Assembly: GCA_964506505.1 (NCBI GenBank)
Contig: CAZDKY010000029.1
Location: 1 to 13,995 of the forward strand
Source: M55B129 sp964506505
Lineage (GTDB): Bacteria; Bacillota; Dethiobacteria; DTU022
Length of the DNA: 13,995 nt
Direction: 5' to 3'
A program made the translations under genes and the position numbers. This document shows, one piece after another, positions 7,075 through 13,995 of the stretch; within the stretch, counting starts at the first letter, position 1; every line of letters begins with the position of its first letter. A model generated the notes under the pieces. The model made no database searches. It saw only the letters and a program-made list of their open reading frames with translations, and was not told where the DNA came from.

Positions 7075-7102
7075 ATTATAAATATGTCTATGCTTTTGTC
7101 AA
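7075..7102 (-). promoter_or_regulatory. Consensus sigma-A promoter of the ABC operon
   Basis: On the minus strand TTGACA (7102-7097) and TATAAT (7080-7075) are both exact, 16 bp apart. The start codon at 7029 lies about 46 bp downstream. Such a strong basal promoter next to an operator-like palindrome suggests control by repression. Confidence 0.85.
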
Positions 7103-7158
7103 GTACAAAATTAATATTGAAGTAAATTATTTAACACCCTTATTTGACCATGTAAAAA

Positions 7159-7188
7159 AATATAGCCCTCGTACTGCAGGGCTATATT
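7159..7188 (-). terminator. Intrinsic terminator of the gltBD operon
   Basis: AATATAGCCCT and AGGGCTATATT form an 11-bp perfect stem with an 8-nt loop. Read on the minus strand it is followed by a run of seven T, which fits termination of the gltB-gltD transcript. It lies about 225 bp after the gltD stop, so the transcript has an unusually long 3' trailer. Confidence 0.88.
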
Positions 7189-7205
7189 CATATTTATTCT
7201 TTTGA

Positions 7206-7307
7206 TTAACACCACATGGGTCGCACTGTGCCACCCGTGCATTGTTGCCGACTGCCCTGGTAATGGCAGCAGCACCAGGCTGGGCAATAGAAGGAAGCAT
7301 GATCCAT
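7206..7307 (-). CDS. Candidate 33-residue Cys-rich peptide in the gltBD trailer
   Basis: An ORF of 33 codons begins MDHASFYCPAWCCC and ends MWC. It has six cysteines, including a CCC run, and three residues each of His/Tyr/Trp-type aromatics. It ends 18 bp before the gltBD terminator hairpin, so it would be co-transcribed with gltD. No Shine-Dalgarno sequence precedes the ATG, there is no recognised family, and small ORFs arise by chance. I therefore report it as a weak candidate only. Confidence 0.25.
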   Translation of the reverse strand: MDHASFYCPAWCCCHYQGSRQQCTGGTVRPMWC

Positions 7308-7413
7308 GAATGCGGGAGATAAAAAGGGTTATGCTAAATTAACAAGGCAGATATAATTCTCCTGTTATGAATTAAATGGATAGAGAAAAAATTAAAAGTA
7401 TAAAAGCTTGAGC
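7308..7413 (-). other. gltBD 3' trailer, no supported gene
   Basis: The A/T-rich stretch immediately after the gltD stop contains no convincing gene. A minus-strand AGGAGAA near 7365 resembles a ribosome binding site but is followed only by very short frames. Together with 7189-7307 it makes up the long trailer before the terminator. I see no clear hairpin or riboswitch. Confidence 0.4.
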
Positions 7414-8832
7414 CTACGGACAGAGGTAGTCATTGATATCATCTGCCGCCTGAACGCCGTCGGCGGCAGCCCTGACGACCAGTGACTGGCCGCTGGCCAT
7501 GTCCCCGGCAGAGAAAATACCGGTGGTACTGGTCATATGATATCCGTCAACAGCAATGTTGCTTCTTGCATCTCGCTCCAGTCTGAGGGCCTCGGCCAGA
7601 GGATCTTTACCGGGGCCGATAAAACCGAGCGCCAGCAGGACGAGGTCGGCGTCCAGGGCAAAATCACTGTTTACTTTCTCTAACGGGATGAAACGGCCGT
7701 CTTTTTTAACCCATTCTACCTCCAGGCAGTGCAAGCGCTTAACAGTACCCTTATCATTTCCTTCAAAGCTTTTCGTACTGACACACCAGCGGCGGATGCC
7801 ACCCTCCCGGTGGCTGCTGGAAACCCGGTCAACCCGCGGCCAAAGAGGCCAGGGGTTTTCTGGAGGCCGAATTTCCGGAGCCCGGGGCATTATTTCGATC
7901 TGGTAAACACTGGCAGCACACTGGCGCAAAGCAGTCCCGAGACAGTCCGAACCGGTGTCTCCACCGCCGATGATCACCACGTTTTTATCCCTGGCAGTAA
8001 TATCTTCTTCCACAAAGAGCGGCTCGCCGATAATCCTTTTATTCTGGGCGCTGAGATAAACCATGGCCGGGTAAATACCTGACAGTTCACGCCCTGGAAT
8101 ATCAAGATCGCGGGGCTGGCGGGAGCCGCCGGTCATTAGGATAGCGGCAAAGTGCCGCTTCAGGTAGTTATAAGAGATATCTCTGCCGACAACTATCCCG
8201 CATTCAAATACAATTCCTTCCTCTTTCATCAGATCGATACGCCGATCGACTATTCTCTTATCCAGTTTAAAATTGGGAATACCGTAACGGAGGATACCGC
8301 CGGGATGAAGATCTTTTTCGTAGACGGTAACGTGGAAACCCATCCTGTTGAGACGATCAGCAGCAGCAAGACCGGCGGGGCCGGAACCGATCACGGCCAC
8401 ACTTTCTCCGCGGCGCCGGCGGGGCGGGCGGGGCTTGATCCATCCTTCGGCGAATCCTTTTTCTATGAGCAGCTTCTCGATCTGGCGGATGGCTACCGGC
8501 TCTTCATTGATACCGCAGACACAGGAGCCTTCACAGAGAGCAGGACAAATCCTGGCTGTAAATTCAGGGAAAGGGTGAGTGCTGAGAAGGATTTCCAGGG
8601 CTTCTTCCCAGCGTTCTTCTACAACCAGTTCGTGAATTTCCGGGACTATGTTACCCAGGGGACAAGCGTAACCATGACAAAATGGTGTACCACAGGTTAG
8701 ACAGCGGGCAGCCTGTTTCTTCGACTCATCCTCCGAAAGGATCAATTCTACTTCCTCGAAGTCGCCTAGACGCTCTTTCGGATCCCGGTAGCCAGGTTCC
8801 CGGCGCCTGATTTTCTTTAAAGTATTTGCCAT
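7414..8832 (-). CDS. gltD: Glutamate synthase small (beta) subunit, NADPH-type
   Basis: GltD passes electrons from NADPH through FAD and [4Fe-4S] clusters to the large subunit. The 472-residue sequence (bacterial norm about 470-490) has an N-terminal Cys-rich domain: C44, C47, C52 and C57, then C96, C100, C104 and C106, the cluster ligands of this family. The FAD-binding GxGxxG is AVIGSGPAGLAAA (146-158), the NADPH-binding fold starts at VVIIGGGDTGSDC (285-297), and the C-terminal FAD motif is GIFSAGDMASGQSLVVRAAADG (438-459). The ATG at 8832 has AGGAGGGG 7 nt upstream, and the gene starts 17 bp after the gltB stop, so the two form one operon. It acts in the cytoplasm with GltB. Confidence 0.96.
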   Translation of the reverse strand: MANTLKKIRRREPGYRDPKERLGDFEEVELILSEDESKKQAARCLTCGTPFCHGYACPLGNIVPEIHELVVEERWEEALEILLSTHPFPEFTARICPALCEGSCVCGINEEPVAIRQIEKLLIEKGFAEGWIKPRPPRRRRGESVAVIGSGPAGLAAADRLNRMGFHVTVYEKDLHPGGILRYGIPNFKLDKRIVDRRIDLMKEEGIVFECGIVVGRDISYNYLKRHFAAILMTGGSRQPRDLDIPGRELSGIYPAMVYLSAQNKRIIGEPLFVEEDITARDKNVVIIGGGDTGSDCLGTALRQCAASVYQIEIMPRAPEIRPPENPWPLWPRVDRVSSSHREGGIRRWCVSTKSFEGNDKGTVKRLHCLEVEWVKKDGRFIPLEKVNSDFALDADLVLLALGFIGPGKDPLAEALRLERDARSNIAVDGYHMTSTTGIFSAGDMASGQSLVVRAAADGVQAADDINDYLCP

Positions 8833-8849
8833 AATCTGCCCCTCCTATC

Positions 8850-11800
8850 CTAGTTATACTGCGGGACGGTCCGTTTTACAGCACCGTCTTCCTTGCTCAT
8901 CTTACCAAGGACCTGCCGGTACTCGATGGGAAAAACCTTGATGAAAAAGGGCAGGCACTCCCGCCAGTTGTCCAGTAAATAGGCCGCTTTTGGGCTGCCG
9001 GTAAAGAAATGGTGTTTGGTTATCATCTCCCGCAGTTCTTCTATATCTTCTTCTTCGACAACCTGTTCCAAATCAATCATGTCCAGGTTGCAATTACGGT
9101 CAAGCACTCCTGAACGATCATAGATATAGGCAATCCCACCGTTCATGCCCGCCCCAAAGTTAACTCCGGTTGGACCAAGAATCACAATTCGCCCGCCGGT
9201 CATGTACTCACAGCCGTGGTCACCCACTCCCTCAACTACAGCACAAGCCCCGCTGTTGCGGATGGCAAAACGTTCACCCACCAGGCCGTTGGCGTAGAGC
9301 TCGCCCCCTGTGGCACCGTAGAGAATGACGTTGCCGGCGATGATGTTCTGCGAGGGATCATAGCAAATATCCCTGAAGGGTTTAATAATGATCTTCCCTC
9401 CAGAAAGTCCCTTGCCGACATAATCGTTAGCTTCACCCTCCAGATTTAGGGTCAGCCCCCTGGCAGCAAAAGCTCCAAAACTTTGACCGGCAGATCCTTT
9501 GCATTTTATGGTAATCATTTCATCGGAGAGGCCTTCGTTGCCGTACTGCACAGCAATACGGTTGGATATAATCGTGCCTACGGTTCGGTTGCAATTGTAA
9601 ATCGGCGTTTCAATTATCACCGGTTCTCCGATTGCAATAGAATTCTCTATACGGGCCAGCAACCGGTAGTCAAGCGCTTCTGACAGGTGGTGATCCTGGC
9701 CCCTTGTGCAACGAATCTCCGATGAATCAGCCTCCGGTTTGTATATTACCCGGCTCAGGTCTACTTTCCTCGCCTTCCAGAATGTTATCTCCCTGTTTTG
9801 TTCAAGCAGGTCAGACCGACCCACCAGGTCGTCTACCCGGCATATGCCGAGCGAAGCCATAATTTCACGCAGTTCCTCGGCAACGAAAAGCATAAAATTA
9901 CGGACATGTTCCGGTTTGCCGGCGAAGCGGCAGCGCAACTCCTCATCCTGGGTAGCTACGCCGACCGGGCACCTGTTGCTATGGCAATCGCGCATCATCA
10001 CACAGCCGCAGGAAACGAGTACCGCCGACGCGAAACCGAATTCCTCAGCTCCGAGCATCGCTGCTACAGCCACGTCACGCCCTGTCTTCAAACCGCCGTC
10101 GACCTGCAATCTAACCCGGCTGCGCAGACCGTTAAGAATCAGGGTCTGCTGGGTTTCGGAAAGGCCCAGTTCCCAGGGGACACCTGTATGCTTAATTGAT
10201 GACAGAGGGGCTGCTCCGGTGCCACCGTCGGCACCGCTGATCAGGATCATGTCAGCGTGACCCTTGGCCACTCCGGCAGCAACTGTACCTACGCCAACTT
10301 CGGAGACCAGTTTGACGGAGATGCGGCTCTCTGGATTAGCATTTTTTAGGTCATAGATTAGCTGAGCGATATCTTCAATCGAGTAGATATCGTGATGGGG
10401 CGGCGGAGAGATAAGGGTTACCCCCGGCGTTGCATGTCTGACCCGGGCAATCATTTCGTCTACTTTGTGCCCCGGCAGTTGTCCTCCCTCACCCGGTTTG
10501 GCGCCCTGGGCAATCTTGATCTGCAACTCTCGGGCGCTGGCCAGGTAGGCGGCAGTCACCCCGAAGCGGCCGCTGGCCACCTGTTTGACAGCGCTGCAGA
10601 GATTTTCGCCATCGGGAGTGAGTCGATACCGGGCAGGATCCTCTCCCCCTTCTCCGGAATTGCTTTTGCCTCCCAGGCTGTTCATAGCCCGGGCCAGGGT
10701 GATATGGGCTTCCGGACTCAGGGAACCAAAAGACATGGCCCCGGTAACAAAGCGCCTGACAATTTCTGTCGCCGGTTCGACTTCCTCCAGGGACAGGCTT
10801 TCTCTCTTCTTAAAACGGAGCAGTCCCCGCAAAGTAGTCTGTTTCTCCTGTTGATCGTTGATCAGGACAGCATATTCTTTGTATTTTTCATAATCATGCA
10901 TTCGGACAGCGTGCTGGAGCAGCCTGATCGCTTCTGGAGACCAGAGATGCCTTTCCCCATCACGCCGGTATGAATATTGGCCGCCGGATGGCAGCAATTG
11001 ATCGGGATTTTCTCCATCAACAAAACTGCGGTAATCTGCATAGCGCAAATTAGCTTCGGCAGCAATTTCATCAAGGCCAAGACCCTGTATGGAAGAGCGT
11101 GTTCCTATAAAATACCGGTCAATAAGCTCATCATTCAGGCCGACCGCCTCGAATACCTGGCCATTACGGTAACTGCGCAGGGTGGATATGCCGATCTTGG
11201 ACATTATTTTCAGGATCCCTTTGCAGAGAGCTTTGATATAATTCTCCATCGCCTTCTGTTGAGAAAGCCTTTCCCCAAGCAGGCCTCGGTCGGCCAGGTG
11301 AGCAACAGTCTCAAAGGCCAGGTAAGGATTGACGGCTGAAGCGCCGTACCCAAGCAGCAGGGCCATGTGGGTCACTTCACGTGCTACTGCACTTTCGACA
11401 AGGATACCGATGCTGGTGCGCAGGCGCCTGTCAACCAGGTGCCGGTTAACCGCCGAGACAGCCAGCAGGGAAGGAATGGGAACCATATTTTCATCCAGGT
11501 CGCGATCGGAAAGGACTACCAGCCCGTAACCCTTTTCAATCGCTTCCTGTGCTTTGGAGCAGAGACCATCGAGCGCTTTTCCCAGGGCGCGGCCGTCTCC
11601 GCCCACCGGAAACTGCATTTTCAGCTTTGTGCTGCAAAAACCTTTTTCTTCCAGACTGCAGAGCCGCCGCAGGTCCTCATTGGAAAGGATAGGATGGCTC
11701 AGCTTGATCAGGTGAGCCTGCTGTGGTGTTTCAGCCAGCAGGTTATCAGCACATCCGATAAAAGTCATCAGCGACATTACCAGCTCTTCCCGGTAGGGAT

Positions 11801-13403
11801 CAATAGCCGGGTTGGTCACCTGGGCAAAGCATTGTTTAAAATACCAGAATAGCAGCTGCGGTTTTTCAGAAAGCACCGCCGGAGGTTGATCCGCCCCCAT
11901 TGAACCAACGGGTTCGATCCCTTCCAGGGCCATTGGCTTAAGGATACGCCTGATATCTTCGCGAGTATAACCAAACAACCGCTGGTTGGCGGTAAGGCTA
12001 CCTTCGTCTACCTTTACAGCAGCTATGGCGTTAAAGAAACCGTGAATGGTAACCCGGTTTTCTTCCGTCCAACGCCGGTAGGGACGGCGGCGGGCCAGAC
12101 GCATTTTAATTTCCGTATCCTTGAGCAAACGTTTCTCATCCAGGTCAACGAGCAGCATTTCTCCCGGTCGCAGGGCACCCTTCTCTTTTACTTCCACAGG
12201 CGGAATGTCAATTACCCCGGTTTCGGAAGCAAAAACCATGAAACCCGATTTAGTTACAGTGTAGCGGGCCGGACGAAGACCATTGCGATCAAGAACTGCA
12301 CCAACCCTTTGACCATCGGTATAAACCACAGCAGCCGGGCCATCCCATGGTTCCATGATCCCGGCATGGTATTCAAAAAAGCCGCGCAGATCAGGTCCTA
12401 TGGGATACCTGTCACCCCAGGCCTGAGGAATTAACATGGCTATAGAATGATCTAATGCACGGCCACCGCACCGCAGAAGTTCAAGGGCATTGTCCAGATT
12501 AGCCGAATCACTGGCTTCCGGGTCGAGAATCGGTATAATTTCTTTTATATCCTTGCCGAACAGCTCAGAGTGGAAATCTTTCTCTCTAGAAGCCATCCAG
12601 TTGCGGTTGCCGCGAAGGGTATTGATCTCCCCGTTGTGGCAGAGGTAGCGAAAAGGCTGTGCCAGCGGCCAGGAGGGAAAGGTATTGGTGCTGTAACGCT
12701 GGTGGACGACCACGAAAGCACTTTCCATAAGCTCATCAGTCAAGTCCGGGTAAAATGTTTCTACCTGATCGGGCATCAAAAGACCTTTATAGACAATGGT
12801 CCGACAGGAAAGGCTGACTGTGTAAAAGTAATCCGGCTCACAGCAGATGGCAGCGATCTGCTTTTCGGCCTGCCGGCGTATAATATAGAGCTTGCGCTCC
12901 AGATCGTCATCACAAAAATTACCACCGTCAATGATGCACTGGCGGATGAAAGGCATCTGCTGCCTGGAAATTCCACCAAGGACGTCCGGATTTACAGGTA
13001 CATCGCGCCAGAGCAGAGTGCGCAGGCCGGAGCGGTCGGCCAACCGATCAATAATTGCACAGCACTCGGTACGAACCTCTTCAGAACCTGGCAGGAAAAA
13101 CATCCCCACCCCATAGCTACCGGCTGACGGTAGCCTGACACCTTGTTCCCCGGCAAGGCGGCGGAAGAAATAGTCAGGTAGCTGGAACAGCAGCCCCGCG
13201 CCGTCCCCGGTTCGGTCGTCTGCACCGGTCGCCCCGCGGTGGAAAAGGTTTTTCAGCACCTTTACTCCCTGTCCGATGATTTCACTGTTCTTTTTTCCAT
13301 TAATATTAACCAGGAAACCAATACCACAGGCATCGTGCTCGCTGGCAGGATTGTACATCCCCTTTTTGTCAAGATCTCTGCGTAAGTCTCTATCATTTTT
13401 CAT
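8850..13403 (-). CDS. gltB: Glutamate synthase large (alpha) subunit
   Basis: GltB converts glutamine plus 2-oxoglutarate to two glutamates. With a start at 13403 it has 1517 residues (E. coli about 1486, B. subtilis about 1520). Domains in order: class II glutamine amidotransferase with nucleophile Cys26 (SEHDACGIGFLV, after a 25-residue propeptide), central domain, FMN synthase domain with GKSNSGEGGEDPARY near 911-926, the [3Fe-4S] ligands Cys1134, Cys1140 and Cys1145 (CVMMRDCHSNRC), then the C-terminal GxGxG beta-helix with its repeating Gly-rich turns. The frame is open up to an ATG at 13448, but that codon overlaps an extended -10 box (TGGTATACT, 13447-13439). I therefore place the start at ATG 13403, with AGGA 9 nt upstream. 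gltD follows. Confidence 0.95.
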   Translation of the reverse strand: MKNDRDLRRDLDKKGMYNPASEHDACGIGFLVNINGKKNSEIIGQGVKVLKNLFHRGATGADDRTGDGAGLLFQLPDYFFRRLAGEQGVRLPSAGSYGVGMFFLPGSEEVRTECCAIIDRLADRSGLRTLLWRDVPVNPDVLGGISRQQMPFIRQCIIDGGNFCDDDLERKLYIIRRQAEKQIAAICCEPDYFYTVSLSCRTIVYKGLLMPDQVETFYPDLTDELMESAFVVVHQRYSTNTFPSWPLAQPFRYLCHNGEINTLRGNRNWMASREKDFHSELFGKDIKEIIPILDPEASDSANLDNALELLRCGGRALDHSIAMLIPQAWGDRYPIGPDLRGFFEYHAGIMEPWDGPAAVVYTDGQRVGAVLDRNGLRPARYTVTKSGFMVFASETGVIDIPPVEVKEKGALRPGEMLLVDLDEKRLLKDTEIKMRLARRRPYRRWTEENRVTIHGFFNAIAAVKVDEGSLTANQRLFGYTREDIRRILKPMALEGIEPVGSMGADQPPAVLSEKPQLLFWYFKQCFAQVTNPAIDPYREELVMSLMTFIGCADNLLAETPQQAHLIKLSHPILSNEDLRRLCSLEEKGFCSTKLKMQFPVGGDGRALGKALDGLCSKAQEAIEKGYGLVVLSDRDLDENMVPIPSLLAVSAVNRHLVDRRLRTSIGILVESAVAREVTHMALLLGYGASAVNPYLAFETVAHLADRGLLGERLSQQKAMENYIKALCKGILKIMSKIGISTLRSYRNGQVFEAVGLNDELIDRYFIGTRSSIQGLGLDEIAAEANLRYADYRSFVDGENPDQLLPSGGQYSYRRDGERHLWSPEAIRLLQHAVRMHDYEKYKEYAVLINDQQEKQTTLRGLLRFKKRESLSLEEVEPATEIVRRFVTGAMSFGSLSPEAHITLARAMNSLGGKSNSGEGGEDPARYRLTPDGENLCSAVKQVASGRFGVTAAYLASARELQIKIAQGAKPGEGGQLPGHKVDEMIARVRHATPGVTLISPPPHHDIYSIEDIAQLIYDLKNANPESRISVKLVSEVGVGTVAAGVAKGHADMILISGADGGTGAAPLSSIKHTGVPWELGLSETQQTLILNGLRSRVRLQVDGGLKTGRDVAVAAMLGAEEFGFASAVLVSCGCVMMRDCHSNRCPVGVATQDEELRCRFAGKPEHVRNFMLFVAEELREIMASLGICRVDDLVGRSDLLEQNREITFWKARKVDLSRVIYKPEADSSEIRCTRGQDHHLSEALDYRLLARIENSIAIGEPVIIETPIYNCNRTVGTIISNRIAVQYGNEGLSDEMITIKCKGSAGQSFGAFAARGLTLNLEGEANDYVGKGLSGGKIIIKPFRDICYDPSQNIIAGNVILYGATGGELYANGLVGERFAIRNSGACAVVEGVGDHGCEYMTGGRIVILGPTGVNFGAGMNGGIAYIYDRSGVLDRNCNLDMIDLEQVVEEEDIEELREMITKHHFFTGSPKAAYLLDNWRECLPFFIKVFPIEYRQVLGKMSKEDGAVKRTVPQYN

Positions 13404-13438
13404 ACCGATCATTCCTGTCTTCAGATAAGTTTCTGTAT

Positions 13439-13447
13439 AGTATACCA
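13439..13447 (-). promoter_or_regulatory. Probable extended -10 promoter of gltBD
   Basis: TGGTATACT fits the extended -10 form TGnTATAnT. There is no good -35 hexamer 16-18 bp upstream, which is acceptable for extended -10 promoters and leaves room for an activator. A small palindrome AAGAT-A-ATCTT lies further up at 13491-13501. Transcription would start near 13432, giving a leader of about 30 nt before ATG 13403. Confidence 0.5.
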
Positions 13448-13585
13448 TAGTTATCCCGTATCGTGGAATCGTATTTCATTTTTTAAAAAGAAGATAATCT
13501 TTTCCGGCAAAAAAAATATTAAAGTGGAAATATAAAGCCTGTTCCTGAGCGACAGTCTATTAATTTTTAAGAAAGGGGATCTATT

Positions 13586-13995
13586 ATGAAAAATATCAAA
13601 GCTGACATTAGATATGCGCACGATATTCTATTACAGCTGCTCCAGATTCCGAAACCAACTGGTTATACTGACCAAATCGTTCATTTTGTCGGCGGCTAAC
13701 TCTACCGCCTGGGGATTGAATTCGAACTGACCAGACGCCGGTGCGATCAGGGTAATCCTGATCGGACAGCGGGAAGAACCGATCCGGGCAATCGTCACTC
13801 ATCTCGACACACTGGGCAATGTTCGGAAGGCTGAAAGAAAACGGCCGCCTGGGCATTGCCCCATCGGTACCTGGCCAAGCCGCTTTGCCGAAGGAACCAG
13901 GGTAGTGATCTTCACCGACGACCGCATCTTCAGGGGCACCATCATTCCCCTCAAAGCATCCGGCCATACTTACGGCCGGGAAATGGATCGCCAGC
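13586..13995 (+). pseudogene. Broken M42-family aminopeptidase gene (5' part)
   Basis: M42 enzymes are metallo-aminopeptidases of the cytoplasm. The reading starts well: AAAGGGG 7 nt before ATG 13586, then LLQLLQIPKPTGYTDQIVHFVGG, a strong M42-like N-terminus. TAA at 13697 then replaces what looks like GAA (GGELYRLGIEFELTRR continues in the same frame). An extra base near 13739 moves homology to the next frame (GAIRVILIGQREEPIRAIVTHLDTLG), a two-base loss near 13818 moves it again (MFGRLKENGRLGIA), and a one-base loss at a C run near 13861 returns it (IGTWPSRFAEG, then SGHTYGREMD to the edge). The pattern best resembles the M42 peptidase tied to the N-acetylglutaminylglutamine amide osmoprotectant system. 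Either true decay or poor sequence at this end could explain it. Confidence 0.8.

Noticed and set aside
10392..10973. 193-codon plus-strand frame, and many similar frames opposite gltB and gltD
   Set aside because: They are shadows of highly conserved glutamate synthase coding sequence, with no start signals or family resemblance of their own.
13608..13967. 119-codon minus-strand frame at the right end
   Set aside because: It is antisense to the M42 peptidase remnant, whose protein similarity is strong in the plus frames.

Overview
The window looks like a chromosomal segment of an anaerobic, low-to-mid-GC Firmicute, probably a clostridial or Desulfotomaculum-like lineage. The grounds are near-consensus AGGAGG-type ribosome binding sites before most genes, AT-rich intergenic promoters, a selenocysteine-containing SelD, a dicluster ferredoxin and a bacterial NADPH-type glutamate synthase. 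No species can be named from this alone.

Layout. (1) 37-1095, minus strand: selD, read through an in-frame TGA (selenocysteine) near its start and followed by a SECIS-like hairpin. A plain ORF search truncates it. (2) 1096-1491: gene-free AT-rich region between divergent selD and the ferredoxin gene, with a perfect 16-bp palindrome beside the ferredoxin -10 box. (3) 1492-1848, plus: 2[4Fe-4S] ferredoxin-like protein with a charged helical tail. (4) 2068-2817, plus: GNAT-family acetyltransferase. (5) 7029 down to 2966, minus: a tight six-gene operon encoding a six-TM membrane protein, a small winged-helix regulator, an ABC ATPase, two ABC-2 permeases and a 41-residue single-TM protein. It has a consensus promoter, a palindromic operator candidate just downstream, and a terminator shared with the convergent acetyltransferase. 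(6) 7159-7413: trailer of the glutamate synthase operon, with a strong terminator and a doubtful Cys-rich 33-codon ORF. (7) 13403 down to 7414, minus: gltB and gltD (NADPH-GOGAT). (8) 13586 to the right edge, plus: 5' part of an M42 aminopeptidase gene broken by a stop and three frame shifts.

How the genes work together. gltBD supplies glutamate from glutamine and 2-oxoglutarate. SelD makes selenophosphate, including for its own synthesis, so selD expression depends on a working Sec-insertion system that is not in this window. The ABC operon reads as a self-contained, probably self-regulated export or stress module: its regulator gene lies inside the operon and an operator-like palindrome sits at the start of the transcript. 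I see no CRISPR array, insertion sequence, rRNA or tRNA. The clearest departures from routine annotation are the Sec start of selD, the missed 41-aa gene, the gltB start and the decayed M42 gene. No wholly new system is evident.
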